In this document: positions 44,201 through 51,904 of the stretch, one piece after another
Numbering within the stretch: position 1 is the first letter of the stretch
Layout of the letters: every line of letters starts with the position of its first letter
DNA from: Akkermansia sp.
Lineage (GTDB): Bacteria; Verrucomicrobiota; Verrucomicrobiia; Verrucomicrobiales; Akkermansiaceae
Assembly: GCA_017435365.1 (NCBI GenBank)
Contig: JAFSFD010000013.1
Span: forward strand, 1-64,000
Reading direction: 5' to 3'
Length of the DNA: 64,000 nucleotides
Notes under the pieces: generated by a model
What the model was told of the DNA's origin: nothing
Seen by the model: the letters and a program-made list of their open reading frames with translations, nothing else
Database searches by the model: none
Translations under genes and position numbers: made by a program

Positions 44201-44391
44201 ATCGGTTCAGCGGCGCAGATGCCGGCTGGGAGGTCGAGAGCATGGATCGCGAGCAGCTCTACTTCGAGCTCGGTGCCGGCGTCATGGTGCCGCTTTCACC
44301 CGCCTGGACCGCCTCGGCCGGTGCTGCGGTGGAGGTGGGAGCAGACCGCTCCGCATTCTCCGGAAATGTCGGTGTGCGCTACGCGTTCTGA
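38218..44391 (+). CDS. Giant autotransporter with tandem-repeat passenger
   Basis: 2057 residues from ATG 38218. A signal peptide (THLPVALRKALLAALVAVS to SPAAA, about residues 3-30) targets export. The passenger (about 31 to 1740) is a Ser/Thr/Gly/Asn/Val-rich beta-helix type polymer, with four near-identical 127-residue repeats at about residues 442-949. The C-terminal 300 residues form the autotransporter beta-barrel, starting around AWLTYTGAHDSL and ending in the typical GVRYAF with terminal Phe. Type V secretion should display the passenger on the surface, where adhesion is the common role. An in-frame ATG at 38161 is less likely. The barrel is GC-rich, the N-terminal passenger less so. 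Confidence 0.93.
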   Translation: MKTHLPVALRKALLAALVAVSYVNYSPAAAVELPPGDIVVDAMDNNTTDKTLHTGKGNVTIGKISNVKNGDVDQGVDSLDIIAKAAGEEGKGNINIGTSAAAITNATMTADGNITFGETAGASEVLEVRGLDNDERDVSIQAKGDIVFNQTVEIHPGEGAHPSGDVEISAGGEMHFLGEKTTIQNGGTGNSATTTIVAVGPVKFENVNGTEIGSGVKFNTTKAGSDINITTNGTAWINRIAGTVGSAGAVSVFGSTNQVLEQSGIARIHAADGISITATKENSTQNAELKSQDGPLTLTVQVSGGDEGYNTIYSSSLEVVGKGNVEISGGDAYLRSASVTALQDDVSISGGYVFVGQSLSDTSASTLDAAGKIDVAGATVSIQDSTSIDSVDGNVSITASGSDTAVASSTTPALSVTGGNVSSRSGDVKIAAENGTAALEEVEVNGDNVSITGDNVDVSGKTVTGTQSVEIAGTASTTISDVDVSGSGTASLGTSTGATAISDSGVAVNGQVAINGSGVSITGNKGIDAGQGGVTVAAAAGDASIAGGSVKGGGNVTVSATGEAKLTNVEVNGNSASVTGKNVDVSGKTVTGAQSVEIAGTASTTISNVDVSGSGTASLGTSTGATEISDSGVAVNGQVAINGSGVSITDNKGIDAGQGGVTVAAAAGDASIAGGSVKGGGNVTVSATGEAKLTNVEVNGNSASVTGKNVDVSGKSVTGVQSVEIAGTASTTISNVNVSGSGTASLGTSTGATEISDSGVAVNGQVDIKGSDVSITDNEGIDAGKGGVTIAAAAGDASITDGSVKGDGSVAVSATGEAKLTDVEVNGSSASITGNIVEVSGKSVTGAQSVEIAGTASTTISNVDVSGSGTASLGTSTGATEISDSGVVVNGQVAINGSGVSITDNKGIDAGKGGVTVAAAAGDASITGGSVKGDGSVAVSAMGKAKLTDTLVEGKDITTSGKTGTELQDTTVDGSDVVTVASEATTQVQESIIRGANTTVSGADTSITLSEVSADETVTITGTTTARVINSELSGDAVNLNGGALTLQDAASVKADAGDITVDAASLTIGTPGGTSPADSMTAKKNVAITVTDGSTIQGAAQVVAETGAVTLNGGTTATNLISGTGTSVKAEGTDGMVDMDGKSNTIAAAATVTAAAGVEMDASVSNRIEGGAKLTATSGNVTMTAATQNTVADSTVTADNGSIAMGGAAGSTETVQNEVTAAAGTSPTLTAEQDVTITGENSITGSASADVDILTRNGDISIHGDNKIQHAGITAAGGVAISTGTGDKATRVEDADVSGMTVTIAGDTADDRSEANLAVVTGAETYIGSRGEDAGVGITLNNVSVVDTGKGTDNIKAANGGHIAIRNRVDVFNGSLTIQSSDSYDSGAGRIVVDGSNVLNMKADSSLEGRLSGAGSINKSGGDELLLDRDHRDFSGTIYANGAEGGPEGSVADADNAGSWIQVTDAGVGEGARMVLKNTDLVIETWETQIGSLDTTQDAGANKASTGGTLGADASYTADGNTRADFKTIGSVVEVNTGVSGDVVHAANLALSDATLLKLDATVDAGGNATSDIIAATGTVDVAARTGLNSTSTAAAPSTARVYINHTDRAVASQVAEGTRTTIMSGTMAGDINEDVLYDVEKSANGTYQRTLQDRNVHLENKGDRVDLVFSKNYRSAAKTAPMQKVAEAIRQYSDAFHHSEGWLASSDDQMAKLVDAFDYTRSEAAAQRGLQSLAGMGNVLPQLMLFDASRHHLNQLRKQMEMPVCPRAWKGAPARKSNAWLTYTGAHDSLNGDANMGDYTRSAHGAMMGVDTALTCKLRAGLSLGYETASGEADSAKVDADSIFVDAYATAYTGNIKHRASVGLALTSFDSRRGVEVEAGYHSFHGTARSDTDALTLNFGYEISSDYKLSERSWLTRFASLNLAWHNLDDMKESSLGEIGLVSEYDSEWQAGVAVGLAYNREFAAVKYEAPAVFSAHAAVHFELLADKATATNRFSGADAGWEVESMDREQLYFELGAGVMVPLSPAWTASAGAAVEVGADRSAFSGNVGVRYAF
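39541..41064 (+). repeat. Four 381-bp tandem repeats inside the autotransporter gene
   Basis: Units are 39541-39921, 39922-40302, 40303-40683 and 40684-41064, each encoding 127 residues starting VEVNG and containing QSVEIAGTASTTIS, GTASLGTSTGAT and GGVTVAAAAGDASI. Most differences are single substitutions, so the units are recent duplications and copy number may vary between strains. Confidence 0.95.
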
Positions 44392-44417
44392 CGGGGAACG
44401 CCAGCAAACCTCAAGCG

Positions 44418-44441
44418 GCCTGCCGGTGTTTATCGGCAGGC
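44418..44441. terminator. Hairpin between convergent autotransporter and TIM-barrel genes
   Basis: Stem GCCTGCCG (44418-44425) / CGGCAGGC (44434-44441). The T-tract is weak on both sides, so termination is plausible but not certain. Confidence 0.55.
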
Positions 44442-44445
44442 TGCT

Positions 44446-45384
44446 TTATTCCGGCAGGGTGGCCATGAGCGCATCCCAGCGGATTCTGGCTTCGCGGATG
44501 GCCTCGGCGGTCACGGAGGAGGAAAGCTCCCAGGTGAGTGGCATGCTCCGGGTGAAGTAGGCGGGGAGCAGGTGGTCAAAATCCACGCAGCCGCCCTGGA
44601 AGGGGGCGCGGTGGTCGCGGCTGGGCCACTGCACATCGTTCACGTGCGCTCCGTAAATATAGGGTTTGAGCTGGCGGAGGTACTGGTCGTGGTCGAGGAG
44701 CAGGAGGTTGTGCTTGCGCTGGATGTGGCCGAAGTCGTGCCAGTAGCGCACGTGCGGATTATCCGCAAACTCGGCCATGAGGCGGGGCATTTCCCACTCG
44801 CCGGGCACCTGCTCGAAATGGCTGCGGCCTTCCACCCCCAGCACCAGGTTGAGCTTTTTTGCCTTTTCGGCCAGGGTGTGCAGGGCCTGGCGGGCGCGCT
44901 CGTAGTAGAGCGGGGCTTGTCTGGCGCGGCGGCGCACCAGCTCGCCCTTGCGCAGGGCGTATTCCTTGCTGCCCACGCGCTCGTTGCGCAGCTTGCGTTC
45001 CAGTTCGCGGGTGGGGTGAATGCCCTTCATGAGCTCCACGTTGCCCATGTGCAGCACCACATAGCGCGCACCCAGGCGGGCGGCCACCAGGAGGGTTTCC
45101 TGCGTGAGCCGCATGGCACGCTCCCGGGTCTCGGGCCGGTGGGAGGTGAAGGGGTAGGCATCCGGCACGTCGCCCATTACTTCGATGGGGGCAGGGCAGA
45201 AGTTGTGGACTCCCGCTACCTTGATGCGCCCGCCGTCCACCGCTTTGAGCAGGCCGGGCAGCATATCCAGGCTCAGCCCGTGTGAGGCTTCAATGTATTC
45301 AAAGCCCAGTTCGCGGATTTCATCGCACATGGCGCCGCCATCCTTGTGGCGGCGGCTGTTCCAGCAGGTGGAGAAGACGTTCAC
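44446..45384 (-). CDS. Sugar phosphate isomerase/epimerase-like TIM-barrel protein
   Basis: 312 residues from a GTG at 45384. Features of the xylose isomerase-like AP endonuclease 2 superfamily are present: FEYIEASHGLSL near the start, VVLHMGNVELM, LGVEGRSHFEQVP with a metal-ligand Glu, and YWHDFGHIQRK with the Asp/His pair, plus YIYGAHVNDVQWP. The reaction is unknown; this fold covers sugar epimerases, isomerases and deglycosidases. The GTG start is supported by a promoter whose -10 box ends 7 bp upstream; the in-frame ATG at 45420 would lie within the -35 box. Divergent from the methyltransferase gene. Confidence 0.78.
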   Translation of the reverse strand: MNVFSTCWNSRRHKDGGAMCDEIRELGFEYIEASHGLSLDMLPGLLKAVDGGRIKVAGVHNFCPAPIEVMGDVPDAYPFTSHRPETRERAMRLTQETLLVAARLGARYVVLHMGNVELMKGIHPTRELERKLRNERVGSKEYALRKGELVRRRARQAPLYYERARQALHTLAEKAKKLNLVLGVEGRSHFEQVPGEWEMPRLMAEFADNPHVRYWHDFGHIQRKHNLLLLDHDQYLRQLKPYIYGAHVNDVQWPSRDHRAPFQGGCVDFDHLLPAYFTRSMPLTWELSSSVTAEAIREARIRWDALMATLPE

Positions 45385-45391
45385 GGGGCGT

Positions 45392-45420
45392 ATTGTAGTA
45401 ACATTTACCGTGGGAATCAA
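45392..45420 (-). promoter_or_regulatory. Leaderless-type promoter of the TIM-barrel gene
   Basis: TTGATT (45415-45420), 17-bp spacer, TACAAT (45392-45397), then 7 bp to GTG 45384. Confidence 0.75.
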
Positions 45421-45428
45421 GCCTGTTG

Positions 45429-45457
45429 TTGACTTTTCCGTGCCCTACGCGTATAAT
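45429..45457 (+). promoter_or_regulatory. Leaderless-type promoter of the methyltransferase/antiporter operon
   Basis: TTGACT (45429-45434), 17-bp spacer, perfect TATAAT (45452-45457), then 7 bp to GTG 45465. The divergent -35 boxes lie only 8 bp apart. Confidence 0.85.
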
Positions 45458-45464
45458 CTCGCGC

Positions 45465-46775
45465 GTGAGCGATTACCAGCAGAAAAATCAGGGATTCAAG
45501 CCTAAATACAAGGATAAGAAGCGTCCGCAGGGTACACCTGCACCGCGCGTGCGGGCGTTCAAGTCGGCCGATGCGCCGGAGGGGAGCGAGAATTGGGTGC
45601 GCCCGTGGGTGCAGCTCAAGTATTTCACCTATAATCCGGCGGTGTTTCCGCGTATGCTGGGGGCCGTGAGCCCGGATGCCGTGCAGGGTGGGCTTATCAA
45701 TGTGTATGATAAGAATGGTGACTTGTTCGGCGGTGGCTTCTGGAACCCGCAGAGCCGCACCCCGCTGCGCATGCTGCAGCATGGCCCGGATGTGCTGAAG
45801 GAGAAGGAGCTGGAAGCCGCTATCCGCCGTGCGGTGAGCTGGCGCCGCCAGGATTGCAGACTGGAGGAAACAACCAATGCCTACCGCGTGATTCATGGTG
45901 ATTCGGATGGCCTGGGCGGCCTGATTGTGGACCGCTACAACGATGTGCTGAGCCTGGAGGTGACCACCCTGGGGGTGTGGCTGCGTCTGCCGCAGTGGCT
46001 GCCGCTGCTCCATGAGCTTTGCGGCACCAGCCGCCACGTCATCACGGTGGATGAGGGTATCGCCCGCATGGAGGGTATCGATGTGAGCCAGGCGCCGAAG
46101 AGCGAGCCGGTACACAAGGTGCGCATCGTGGAAAACGGCGTGAACTTTGAAGTGGACTTTGCCCAGGGGCACAAGACCGGTTTCTTCTGCGACCAGCGTG
46201 ATAACCGCCTGAAGCTTTCCCGCCTGGTGCAGGGCAAGACCATGCTGGATTTGTGCTGCTACTCCGGCGGCTTCTCCATCTACTCGAAGCTGCACGGCGG
46301 CGCTGCCGAGGTGACTGCGGTGGACCTGGATGAAAAAGCCATCCTGATGGCGAAGCGCAACGCTAATATCAACGCCCAGAACGGCCCGCTGCGCATCGAC
46401 TTTGTGCATGCGGATGCTTTCGTGTACGCCCGCCAGATGGTGCGCAACGGCAAGCTGTTTGATGTGGTGCTGCTGGATCCGCCTAAGTTTGTGCTGGGTC
46501 GCGATGAGGAGAAGGAGGAGGGCCTCAAGAAATACAACGACCTGAACATGCTCGGCTTGCAGTGCGTGCGCCGCGGCGGTTTGTTCGTGACCTGCTCGTG
46601 CAGTGGGCTGGTGAGCCCTGCGGAGTTCGAGAAGGTGGTCATCAAGGCCGCGCAGCGCCTGGGCCGCCGCCTGCAGATTCTGGATATGACCGGCCCCGGC
46701 TGGGACCATCCCTTCCTTTCCACGTATCCTGAAGGTCGATATCTCAAAGTGCTCTGGGCACGCGTACTGGTATGA
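45465..46775 (+). CDS. Class I SAM-dependent rRNA methyltransferase, RlmI-like
   Basis: 436 residues from a GTG at 45465. A Lys-rich N-terminal tail leads into a PUA-like region, then the central domain with HGDSDGLGGLIVDRYND, an RlmI/RlmK-type signature. The Rossmann fold follows: motif I MLDLCCYSGGFSIYSK, VTAVDLDEKAI, and motif IV VVLLDPPKFV, typical of cytosine-C5 enzymes of this family. Known RlmI methylates C1962 of 23S rRNA, so a similar 23S target is likely. The stop overlaps the start of the antiporter gene (ATGA). Confidence 0.88.
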   Translation: MSDYQQKNQGFKPKYKDKKRPQGTPAPRVRAFKSADAPEGSENWVRPWVQLKYFTYNPAVFPRMLGAVSPDAVQGGLINVYDKNGDLFGGGFWNPQSRTPLRMLQHGPDVLKEKELEAAIRRAVSWRRQDCRLEETTNAYRVIHGDSDGLGGLIVDRYNDVLSLEVTTLGVWLRLPQWLPLLHELCGTSRHVITVDEGIARMEGIDVSQAPKSEPVHKVRIVENGVNFEVDFAQGHKTGFFCDQRDNRLKLSRLVQGKTMLDLCCYSGGFSIYSKLHGGAAEVTAVDLDEKAILMAKRNANINAQNGPLRIDFVHADAFVYARQMVRNGKLFDVVLLDPPKFVLGRDEEKEEGLKKYNDLNMLGLQCVRRGGLFVTCSCSGLVSPAEFEKVVIKAAQRLGRRLQILDMTGPGWDHPFLSTYPEGRYLKVLWARVLV

Positions 46776-48469
46776 TTTTTACACTCGTCATTGGTCTGGC
46801 CCTGGCCTTTGTGCTGGGGATGGTTGCGCAGAAACTGCACCTCTCCCCGCTGGTGGGGTATCTGGTGGCCGGCATGCTGGCTGCGCAGGACTGGTGGGGG
46901 CACCCGGTGGACCACCATGTGGTGGAGGAGTTCTCGCACATCGGCGTGGTGCTGCTGCTGTTCGGCGTGGGGCTGCATTTCCATTTCAAGGACCTGCTGG
47001 CGGTGCGCAAGGTGGCGGTGCCGGGCGCGGTGACCTGCAGCCTGCTCTGGACCGGTATCGGTGGCCTGGTGTACTACCTCTGCGGTGGTTCCGGCGGCTG
47101 GGTGGCCGCTGCCATATTCGGCATGTGCGTATGTGTATCCAGCACCGTGGTGCTCACCCGCGTGCTTGAGGACAACAAGATGCTCCAGACCCCCGCGGGG
47201 CACACCGCGCTGGGCTGGCTGGTGGTGGAAGACCTGTTCACCATCATCCTGCTGGTGCTCATGCCCGTGATGTTCGGGGACGATGCGCTGCTGCCCGCGC
47301 TGGGCGGCATGGCCGTGAAACTCACCCTGCTGGTGCTCATTGTGGCCTTCCTGGGCAAGCGCATCATCACCAGGGTGCTCACCTATGTGGCCCGCAACGG
47401 CTCGGATGAGCTCTTCACCCTGGGTGTGCTGGTCATTGCACTGGGCATTGCGGTGCTGTCGTCCTATGTGTTCAATGCCTCCATGGAGTTCGGCGCCTTC
47501 CTTTCCGGCATGGTGGTGGGGCAGAGCAAGTTTGCCAGCCGCGCCGCGAGTGATGCCTTGCCCATGCGTGATGCTTTTGCCGTGCTTTTCTTCGTGTCGG
47601 TGGGCATGGGCTTCCAGATGAGCGGCCTGGTGGATTATTGGCCGCTGGCGCTGGGCACCACGGCCTATGTGCTGCTCATCAAGCCGGTCACGGGCTATAT
47701 CGTCATCCGTCTCCTGCGCCGCCCGCCCCGGCTGGGTGTGGTGGTGGGTGGTGCTCTGGCGCAGATTGGTGAATTTTCCTTCATCCTGGCCACGCTGGCC
47801 GCCAGCACCTATGGTGTGCTGCCGCTCTATGCGGCGAATGTGATTACGGGGGCGGCCATCATCTCCATCACGCTGAATGCAGCGCTTTTCCGCTATGTGC
47901 CGAAGCTGATTCACCTGCTGGAGAAGAATGCCCCGGTGCCCGCAGATGCCGCTGCGCATGTGCCGGAGCCATCGGAGGACAAGCACCGCGTCATCGTGGT
48001 GGGCTATGGTCCCAGCGGCCAGATTATGACCGCCCTGCTGCGCAAGTATGATGTCGAGGTGGTGGTGCTGGAAATGAATATCGACACCGTGAGCCGCCTG
48101 CACAAGGAGGGAATCCCCGCCCTGCATGGCGATGCCCGCCTGCGTCACATCCTGAAACTGGCCGGGGTGGAGCATGCCCAGGCCATCATGGTCACTGCCG
48201 CAGCGGCCCCCGCAAAGGAAATTGCCGCTGCCGCCCGCAGCCTGAACAAGGGTATCAATGTCATGGCCTACACCACCTACATGAGCCAGGCCCAGGAGCT
48301 GCGCATCGGTGGCAACTCCGTCTTCTCCGGCGAGGAGGAAGTGGCGCTTTCCATGTCCTCCGCCCTGTTGCGCAAGCTGGGCGCTACGGATGAGCAGGTG
48401 AACCGCGAGCGCATCGCCACCCGCCGCAGTCTGGCCGGGCTCCCGCCCGAGGAAATGGAAATTTCGTGA
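46772..48469 (+). CDS. CPA2-family cation/proton antiporter with RCK domain (KefB/YbaL-like), paralogue 1
   Basis: 565 residues. The first 390 form a Na+/H+ exchanger domain with about 12-13 helices; LSPLVGYLVAGMLA, FSHIGVVLLLFGVGLHF and SSTVVLTRVLEDN are hallmark segments. From about residue 405 an RCK/TrkA-N domain begins: HRVIVVGYGPSGQIMTAL is the nucleotide-binding glycine motif, followed by VLEMNIDTV and GDARLRHIL. Such proteins exchange K+ or Na+ for protons under nucleotide or glutathione control. It is coupled to the methyltransferase gene, and the ankyrin protein follows 9 bp later. A close paralogue is at 49751. Confidence 0.92.
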   Translation: MIFTLVIGLALAFVLGMVAQKLHLSPLVGYLVAGMLAAQDWWGHPVDHHVVEEFSHIGVVLLLFGVGLHFHFKDLLAVRKVAVPGAVTCSLLWTGIGGLVYYLCGGSGGWVAAAIFGMCVCVSSTVVLTRVLEDNKMLQTPAGHTALGWLVVEDLFTIILLVLMPVMFGDDALLPALGGMAVKLTLLVLIVAFLGKRIITRVLTYVARNGSDELFTLGVLVIALGIAVLSSYVFNASMEFGAFLSGMVVGQSKFASRAASDALPMRDAFAVLFFVSVGMGFQMSGLVDYWPLALGTTAYVLLIKPVTGYIVIRLLRRPPRLGVVVGGALAQIGEFSFILATLAASTYGVLPLYAANVITGAAIISITLNAALFRYVPKLIHLLEKNAPVPADAAAHVPEPSEDKHRVIVVGYGPSGQIMTALLRKYDVEVVVLEMNIDTVSRLHKEGIPALHGDARLRHILKLAGVEHAQAIMVTAAAAPAKEIAAAARSLNKGINVMAYTTYMSQAQELRIGGNSVFSGEEEVALSMSSALLRKLGATDEQVNRERIATRRSLAGLPPEEMEIS

Positions 48470-48478
48470 CTCATTCCC

Positions 48479-49621
48479 ATGAAAGGTATAGCTGCCACCT
48501 GCGCGTTGCTTACCCTGTCCCTCAGCAATGGTGCCTGGGGTAATGGCGAACAGACCGCCGCGGGTGGGCTACCGGCCTCGTTGCGGGTACACAGCTGCTG
48601 TGTTTATACTTCCCCCGAACTGGAATCTGCGCTTTATGAGGCCGCCGAGGCTGGGCAAAGAGAAACTGTGCTGCTTCTGCTGGAAAAGGGCGCACCGTTG
48701 AGTACTGGAATTTCCGGAGCTGCCTGTGGCGGGCATCGGGATATCGTGAACCTGTTGCTGGAGAAAGGAGCTTGCCCGAATGCCGGACTTGCCGGTGCGC
48801 TCATGGGAGAGCATGCGGATATTGCAGAACAGATGCTGGAGCTGGGGGCTGACCCGACCGAACCTCTGTGGCGGGCAGCATTTCATGATAAGCTGGATAT
48901 GATGCGCCTGCTGCTGGAACACGGCGCCAATCCGGACATCGCCATCATGGAAGCTGCTTCATACATGCAGATGGACATGGTAAAACTCCTGCTGGAGCGA
49001 GGGGCAGACCCGACACACGGACTTTCGAAAGCCGCACGGCGTGGGAACACGGATATGGTAAAGCTTTTACTGGAGCATGGGGCTGACCCGGAGAGCGGTA
49101 TTGAGGAAGCTGTGCGGGAAGTCCACGCAGATGTTGTGGCTATGCTCCACAAGGCCGGGGCGCCGTTGGACCGGAAGAAATTGCTGCCGATGGCCGTGCA
49201 AGGTGGAGATGCGACCATCGTGAAGACTCTGCTGGAACACGGCACCGGACACGTTAAGGTTCTGGCGCTGGCGGTCGAGCATGGGCGGACTGCAGTGGTG
49301 AAGCTGCTGCTGGAGCATGGGGAGGTGCCCGGCGGATATGAATTGCGGAGCGCTGCACAGTATGGATATGCCGATATCCTGAAACTCCTGCTGCCGCTGA
49401 CCCGCTCAGAAATCAATACCGCCAACTGGCAGGGCTGGACCCCGCTGCGTCTGGCTCTGAAACGGGGCGATTGCGAATGCGTCCGCCTGTTGCTGGAGTA
49501 TGGTGCTGATGCGAATGAAACGGGTAGCCAGGGCCGCTCCCTCCTGGATTACGCGCTGCAGCTCGGCCACGAGGAATGCGCCTCCCTCCTGCGCGATGCC
49601 ACCGGTAAGCATGGGAAATAA
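48479..49621 (+). CDS. Exported ankyrin repeat protein
   Basis: 380 residues with a signal peptide (KGIAATCALLTLSLSNGAWG) and about ten ankyrin repeats. Many carry the consensus VKLLLEHGADP or variants such as VKLLLERGADPTHGL and MRLLLEHGANPDIAI. The last repeats (TPLRLALKRGDCECVRLLLEY, split by a turn) are the most canonical. Export of an ankyrin protein points to interaction outside the cytoplasm, for example with a periplasmic loop of a membrane protein. It sits between two paralogous antiporters, only 9 bp after the first, which suggests a regulatory or assembly role for them (inference). Confidence 0.88.
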   Translation: MKGIAATCALLTLSLSNGAWGNGEQTAAGGLPASLRVHSCCVYTSPELESALYEAAEAGQRETVLLLLEKGAPLSTGISGAACGGHRDIVNLLLEKGACPNAGLAGALMGEHADIAEQMLELGADPTEPLWRAAFHDKLDMMRLLLEHGANPDIAIMEAASYMQMDMVKLLLERGADPTHGLSKAARRGNTDMVKLLLEHGADPESGIEEAVREVHADVVAMLHKAGAPLDRKKLLPMAVQGGDATIVKTLLEHGTGHVKVLALAVEHGRTAVVKLLLEHGEVPGGYELRSAAQYGYADILKLLLPLTRSEINTANWQGWTPLRLALKRGDCECVRLLLEYGADANETGSQGRSLLDYALQLGHEECASLLRDATGKHGK

Positions 49622-49691
49622 CCGTCTCACGCCCCGGGAAAATCAAACATCAGTTTATCGCTCTTTTTTTCAAAAAATTGCGCGGAGTATC

Positions 49692-49720
49692 TTGCAAAAG
49701 CGGGGGAGCAGGTGTAGTAT
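49692..49720 (+). promoter_or_regulatory. Promoter of the second antiporter gene
   Basis: TTGCAA (49692-49697), 17-bp spacer, TAGTAT (49715-49720), leader of about 23 nt before ATG 49751. Confidence 0.6.
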
Positions 49721-49750
49721 GGTAAGCATACTGAAACGCTCTCTCTGTAT

Positions 49751-51439
49751 ATGATTTTCACGCTTGTAATCGGGCTTACACTGGCGCTGGTGCTGGGCAT
49801 GCTGGCGCAGAAGTTGAAATTATCCCCGCTTGTGGGGTATCTGGTGGCCGGTATGCTGGCAGCGCAGCCCTGGTGGGGCGAGCCGGTGGATGCGCACATC
49901 GTGGAGGATTTCTCGCACATCGGCGTGGTGCTGCTGCTTTTCGGCGTGGGCCTGCAGTTCCACATCAAGGATCTGCTGGCGGTGCAGAAGGTGGCGGTGC
50001 CGGGGGCGCTGGTGTGCATGCTGACCGTTTCCCTGCTGGGTATGGTAGCCTTCCATTTCCTGGGCATGGGCGATGTAGCCTGGGTGAACAGCCTCATGTT
50101 CGGCCTCTGCGTGTGCGTTTCCAGTACGGTGGTGCTCACCCGCGTGCTGGGGGATAACCGGGTGCTGCAGACCCCCACAGGCCACACGGCGCTGGGCTGG
50201 CTGGTGGTGGAGGACATGTTCACCATCATCCTGCTGGTGCTGCTGCCGGCGGTCTTCGGTGGGCAGGAGCTGGGCCCGGCTCTGGGCATGATGGCGGTGA
50301 AGCTGACTCTGCTCGTGGTGGTGGTGGCTCTCTTCGGCCGCAAGATTATCAAGCAGACCCTCACCTATATTTCTCGCCACTGCTCGGATGAACTCTTTAC
50401 GCTGGCGGTGCTGGTGTGTGCGCTGGGCATTGCGGTGCTTTCGGCCACGGTGTTCAATGCTTCCATGGAGTTCGGCGCCTTCCTTTCCGGCATGGTGGTG
50501 GGGCAGAGCAAGTTTGCCAGCCGCGCCGCGAGCGATGCTCTGCCCATGCGCGATGCCTTTGCCGTGCTCTTCTTTGTTTCCGTGGGCATGGGCTTCCACA
50601 TCGGTGGGCTGCTGGAGCACTGGCCGCTCGCCCTGGCCACGCTGGCCATCTGCATGCTGGCCAAGCCCATCATGGCGGCCATCATGGTGAGCCTGCTGGG
50701 CAAGCCGATGCGCCTGAGCCTCATGGTGGGCGGCTCGCTCTCGCAGATTGGTGAGTTCTCCTTCATCCTGGCCACTCTCATTGCCGGTACCTACCACCTG
50801 CTGCCTTTGGAGGCGGTGAATGTGATTACCGGCGTGGCCATTGTCTCCATCACGCTGAATGCCGCGCTGTACCGCTTTGTGCCGTTGGCGGTGCACAAGC
50901 TGGAGGACCGCGGCATAGGCACGCAGCATGCGCATGCGGATTCCATTCCCGCCGCGGCGGATGATGTGTACCGCATCCTGCTGGTGGGGTACGGCCCCTG
51001 CGGCGAGCTGGTGAGCCAGGTGCTGCGCCGCCACGATATGGAGGTGGTCGTGCTGGAGATGAATGTGGATACCGTGGCCCGCCTGCACAAGGAAGGCCTG
51101 CCTGCCATTCATGGCGATGCCTCGAACCGCACCATCCTGCGCCTTGCCGGGGTGGAGAAGGCCAAGGCCATCATCATTTCCTCAGCCGCAGCCCCTGCGG
51201 TGGCAATTGCCTCTGCCGCCCGTGGCCTGAACCCCGATATCCGCGTGGTGGCTCACACAAACTATATCCGCATTGCCCAGGCCATCGCCCAGTCCGGTGA
51301 TGCTCATGCCTTCGCCGGTGAGGCCGAGGTGGCCCTGGCCATGACCAGCCACATGCTGCGTTCCCTGGGCGCAACCGAGGAGCAGGTCATGCGCGAATGC
51401 GGTGAAAACCGCCGCCGCCTTATGGGGGAAGGAAATTAA
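49751..51439 (+). CDS. CPA2-family cation/proton antiporter with RCK domain, paralogue 2
   Basis: 562 residues and closely similar to the product of 46772-48469 along its whole length, including FTLVIGL at the start, DELFTLAVLV, FNASMEFGAFLSGMVVG and the long shared stretch up to RDAFAVLFFVSVGMGF. The RCK part has YRILLVGYGPCGELVSQVL and GDASNRTIL. It differs in the linker between the domains (His/Ala-rich here) and in the last helices, so the copies may respond to different signals. It has its own promoter although the gene order suggests origin by tandem duplication around the ankyrin gene. Confidence 0.92.
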   Translation: MIFTLVIGLTLALVLGMLAQKLKLSPLVGYLVAGMLAAQPWWGEPVDAHIVEDFSHIGVVLLLFGVGLQFHIKDLLAVQKVAVPGALVCMLTVSLLGMVAFHFLGMGDVAWVNSLMFGLCVCVSSTVVLTRVLGDNRVLQTPTGHTALGWLVVEDMFTIILLVLLPAVFGGQELGPALGMMAVKLTLLVVVVALFGRKIIKQTLTYISRHCSDELFTLAVLVCALGIAVLSATVFNASMEFGAFLSGMVVGQSKFASRAASDALPMRDAFAVLFFVSVGMGFHIGGLLEHWPLALATLAICMLAKPIMAAIMVSLLGKPMRLSLMVGGSLSQIGEFSFILATLIAGTYHLLPLEAVNVITGVAIVSITLNAALYRFVPLAVHKLEDRGIGTQHAHADSIPAAADDVYRILLVGYGPCGELVSQVLRRHDMEVVVLEMNVDTVARLHKEGLPAIHGDASNRTILRLAGVEKAKAIIISSAAAPAVAIASAARGLNPDIRVVAHTNYIRIAQAIAQSGDAHAFAGEAEVALAMTSHMLRSLGATEEQVMRECGENRRRLMGEGN

Positions 51440-51454
51440 AAAAGGCAAGCCGTA

Positions 51455-51898
51455 TCATGCTTTTTTCTGCAGTTCGTCCATGAGGCGGGCGTAGAGCACG
51501 CGCAGGCGGAGCAGCATGTAGAGCACGATGAGGGTGACAATGGTGAGGTAGATGATGACGGCCCAGCAGAAGAGGCGCATGGAGTCCAGCGTATCATTGA
51601 TTTTCTTCTCCTCCAGGATGCGCTGGGCAATGATATCCCCCACTTCTTTAGCGTACTCGCGCCCTTCTTCCTTGTAGGCATCCAGCAGGGAATCGGTAGC
51701 CCCGCGCAGGGTGAGCACCATTTGCTCACCCACCGATGGCTCTTTCTTCTTCTGGGCAGGTGCCGCCGGGGTGCCCGGTGCCGGTTGCGGCTCGGCTACA
51801 ATCTGCAGCAAACCGCCCAGCAGCTCGCCCGCATCCACCTTGGCATGCACCGGCAGCAGCCACACCAGCGCCATGAGCAGGAGAAAAATCTTCTTCAT
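51455..51898 (-). CDS. Exported membrane-anchored protein of unknown function
   Basis: 147 residues from the ATG at 51898. Signal peptide KKIFLLLMALVWLLPVHA, then a Pro/Ala-rich linker (PAPGTPAAPAQKKKEP), an amphipathic helical segment, and one transmembrane helix (LFCWAVIIYLTIVTLIVLYM, about residues 104-123) close to a short charged C-terminus. I recognise no family. A longer reading frame back to 52105 runs through a terminator-like hairpin and the dispersed palindromic repeat and is not the gene start; the promoter geometry supports 51898. Confidence 0.72.
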   Translation of the reverse strand: MKKIFLLLMALVWLLPVHAKVDAGELLGGLLQIVAEPQPAPGTPAAPAQKKKEPSVGEQMVLTLRGATDSLLDAYKEEGREYAKEVGDIIAQRILEEKKINDTLDSMRLFCWAVIIYLTIVTLIVLYMLLRLRVLYARLMDELQKKA

Positions 51899-51904
51899 GG
51901 TGGC

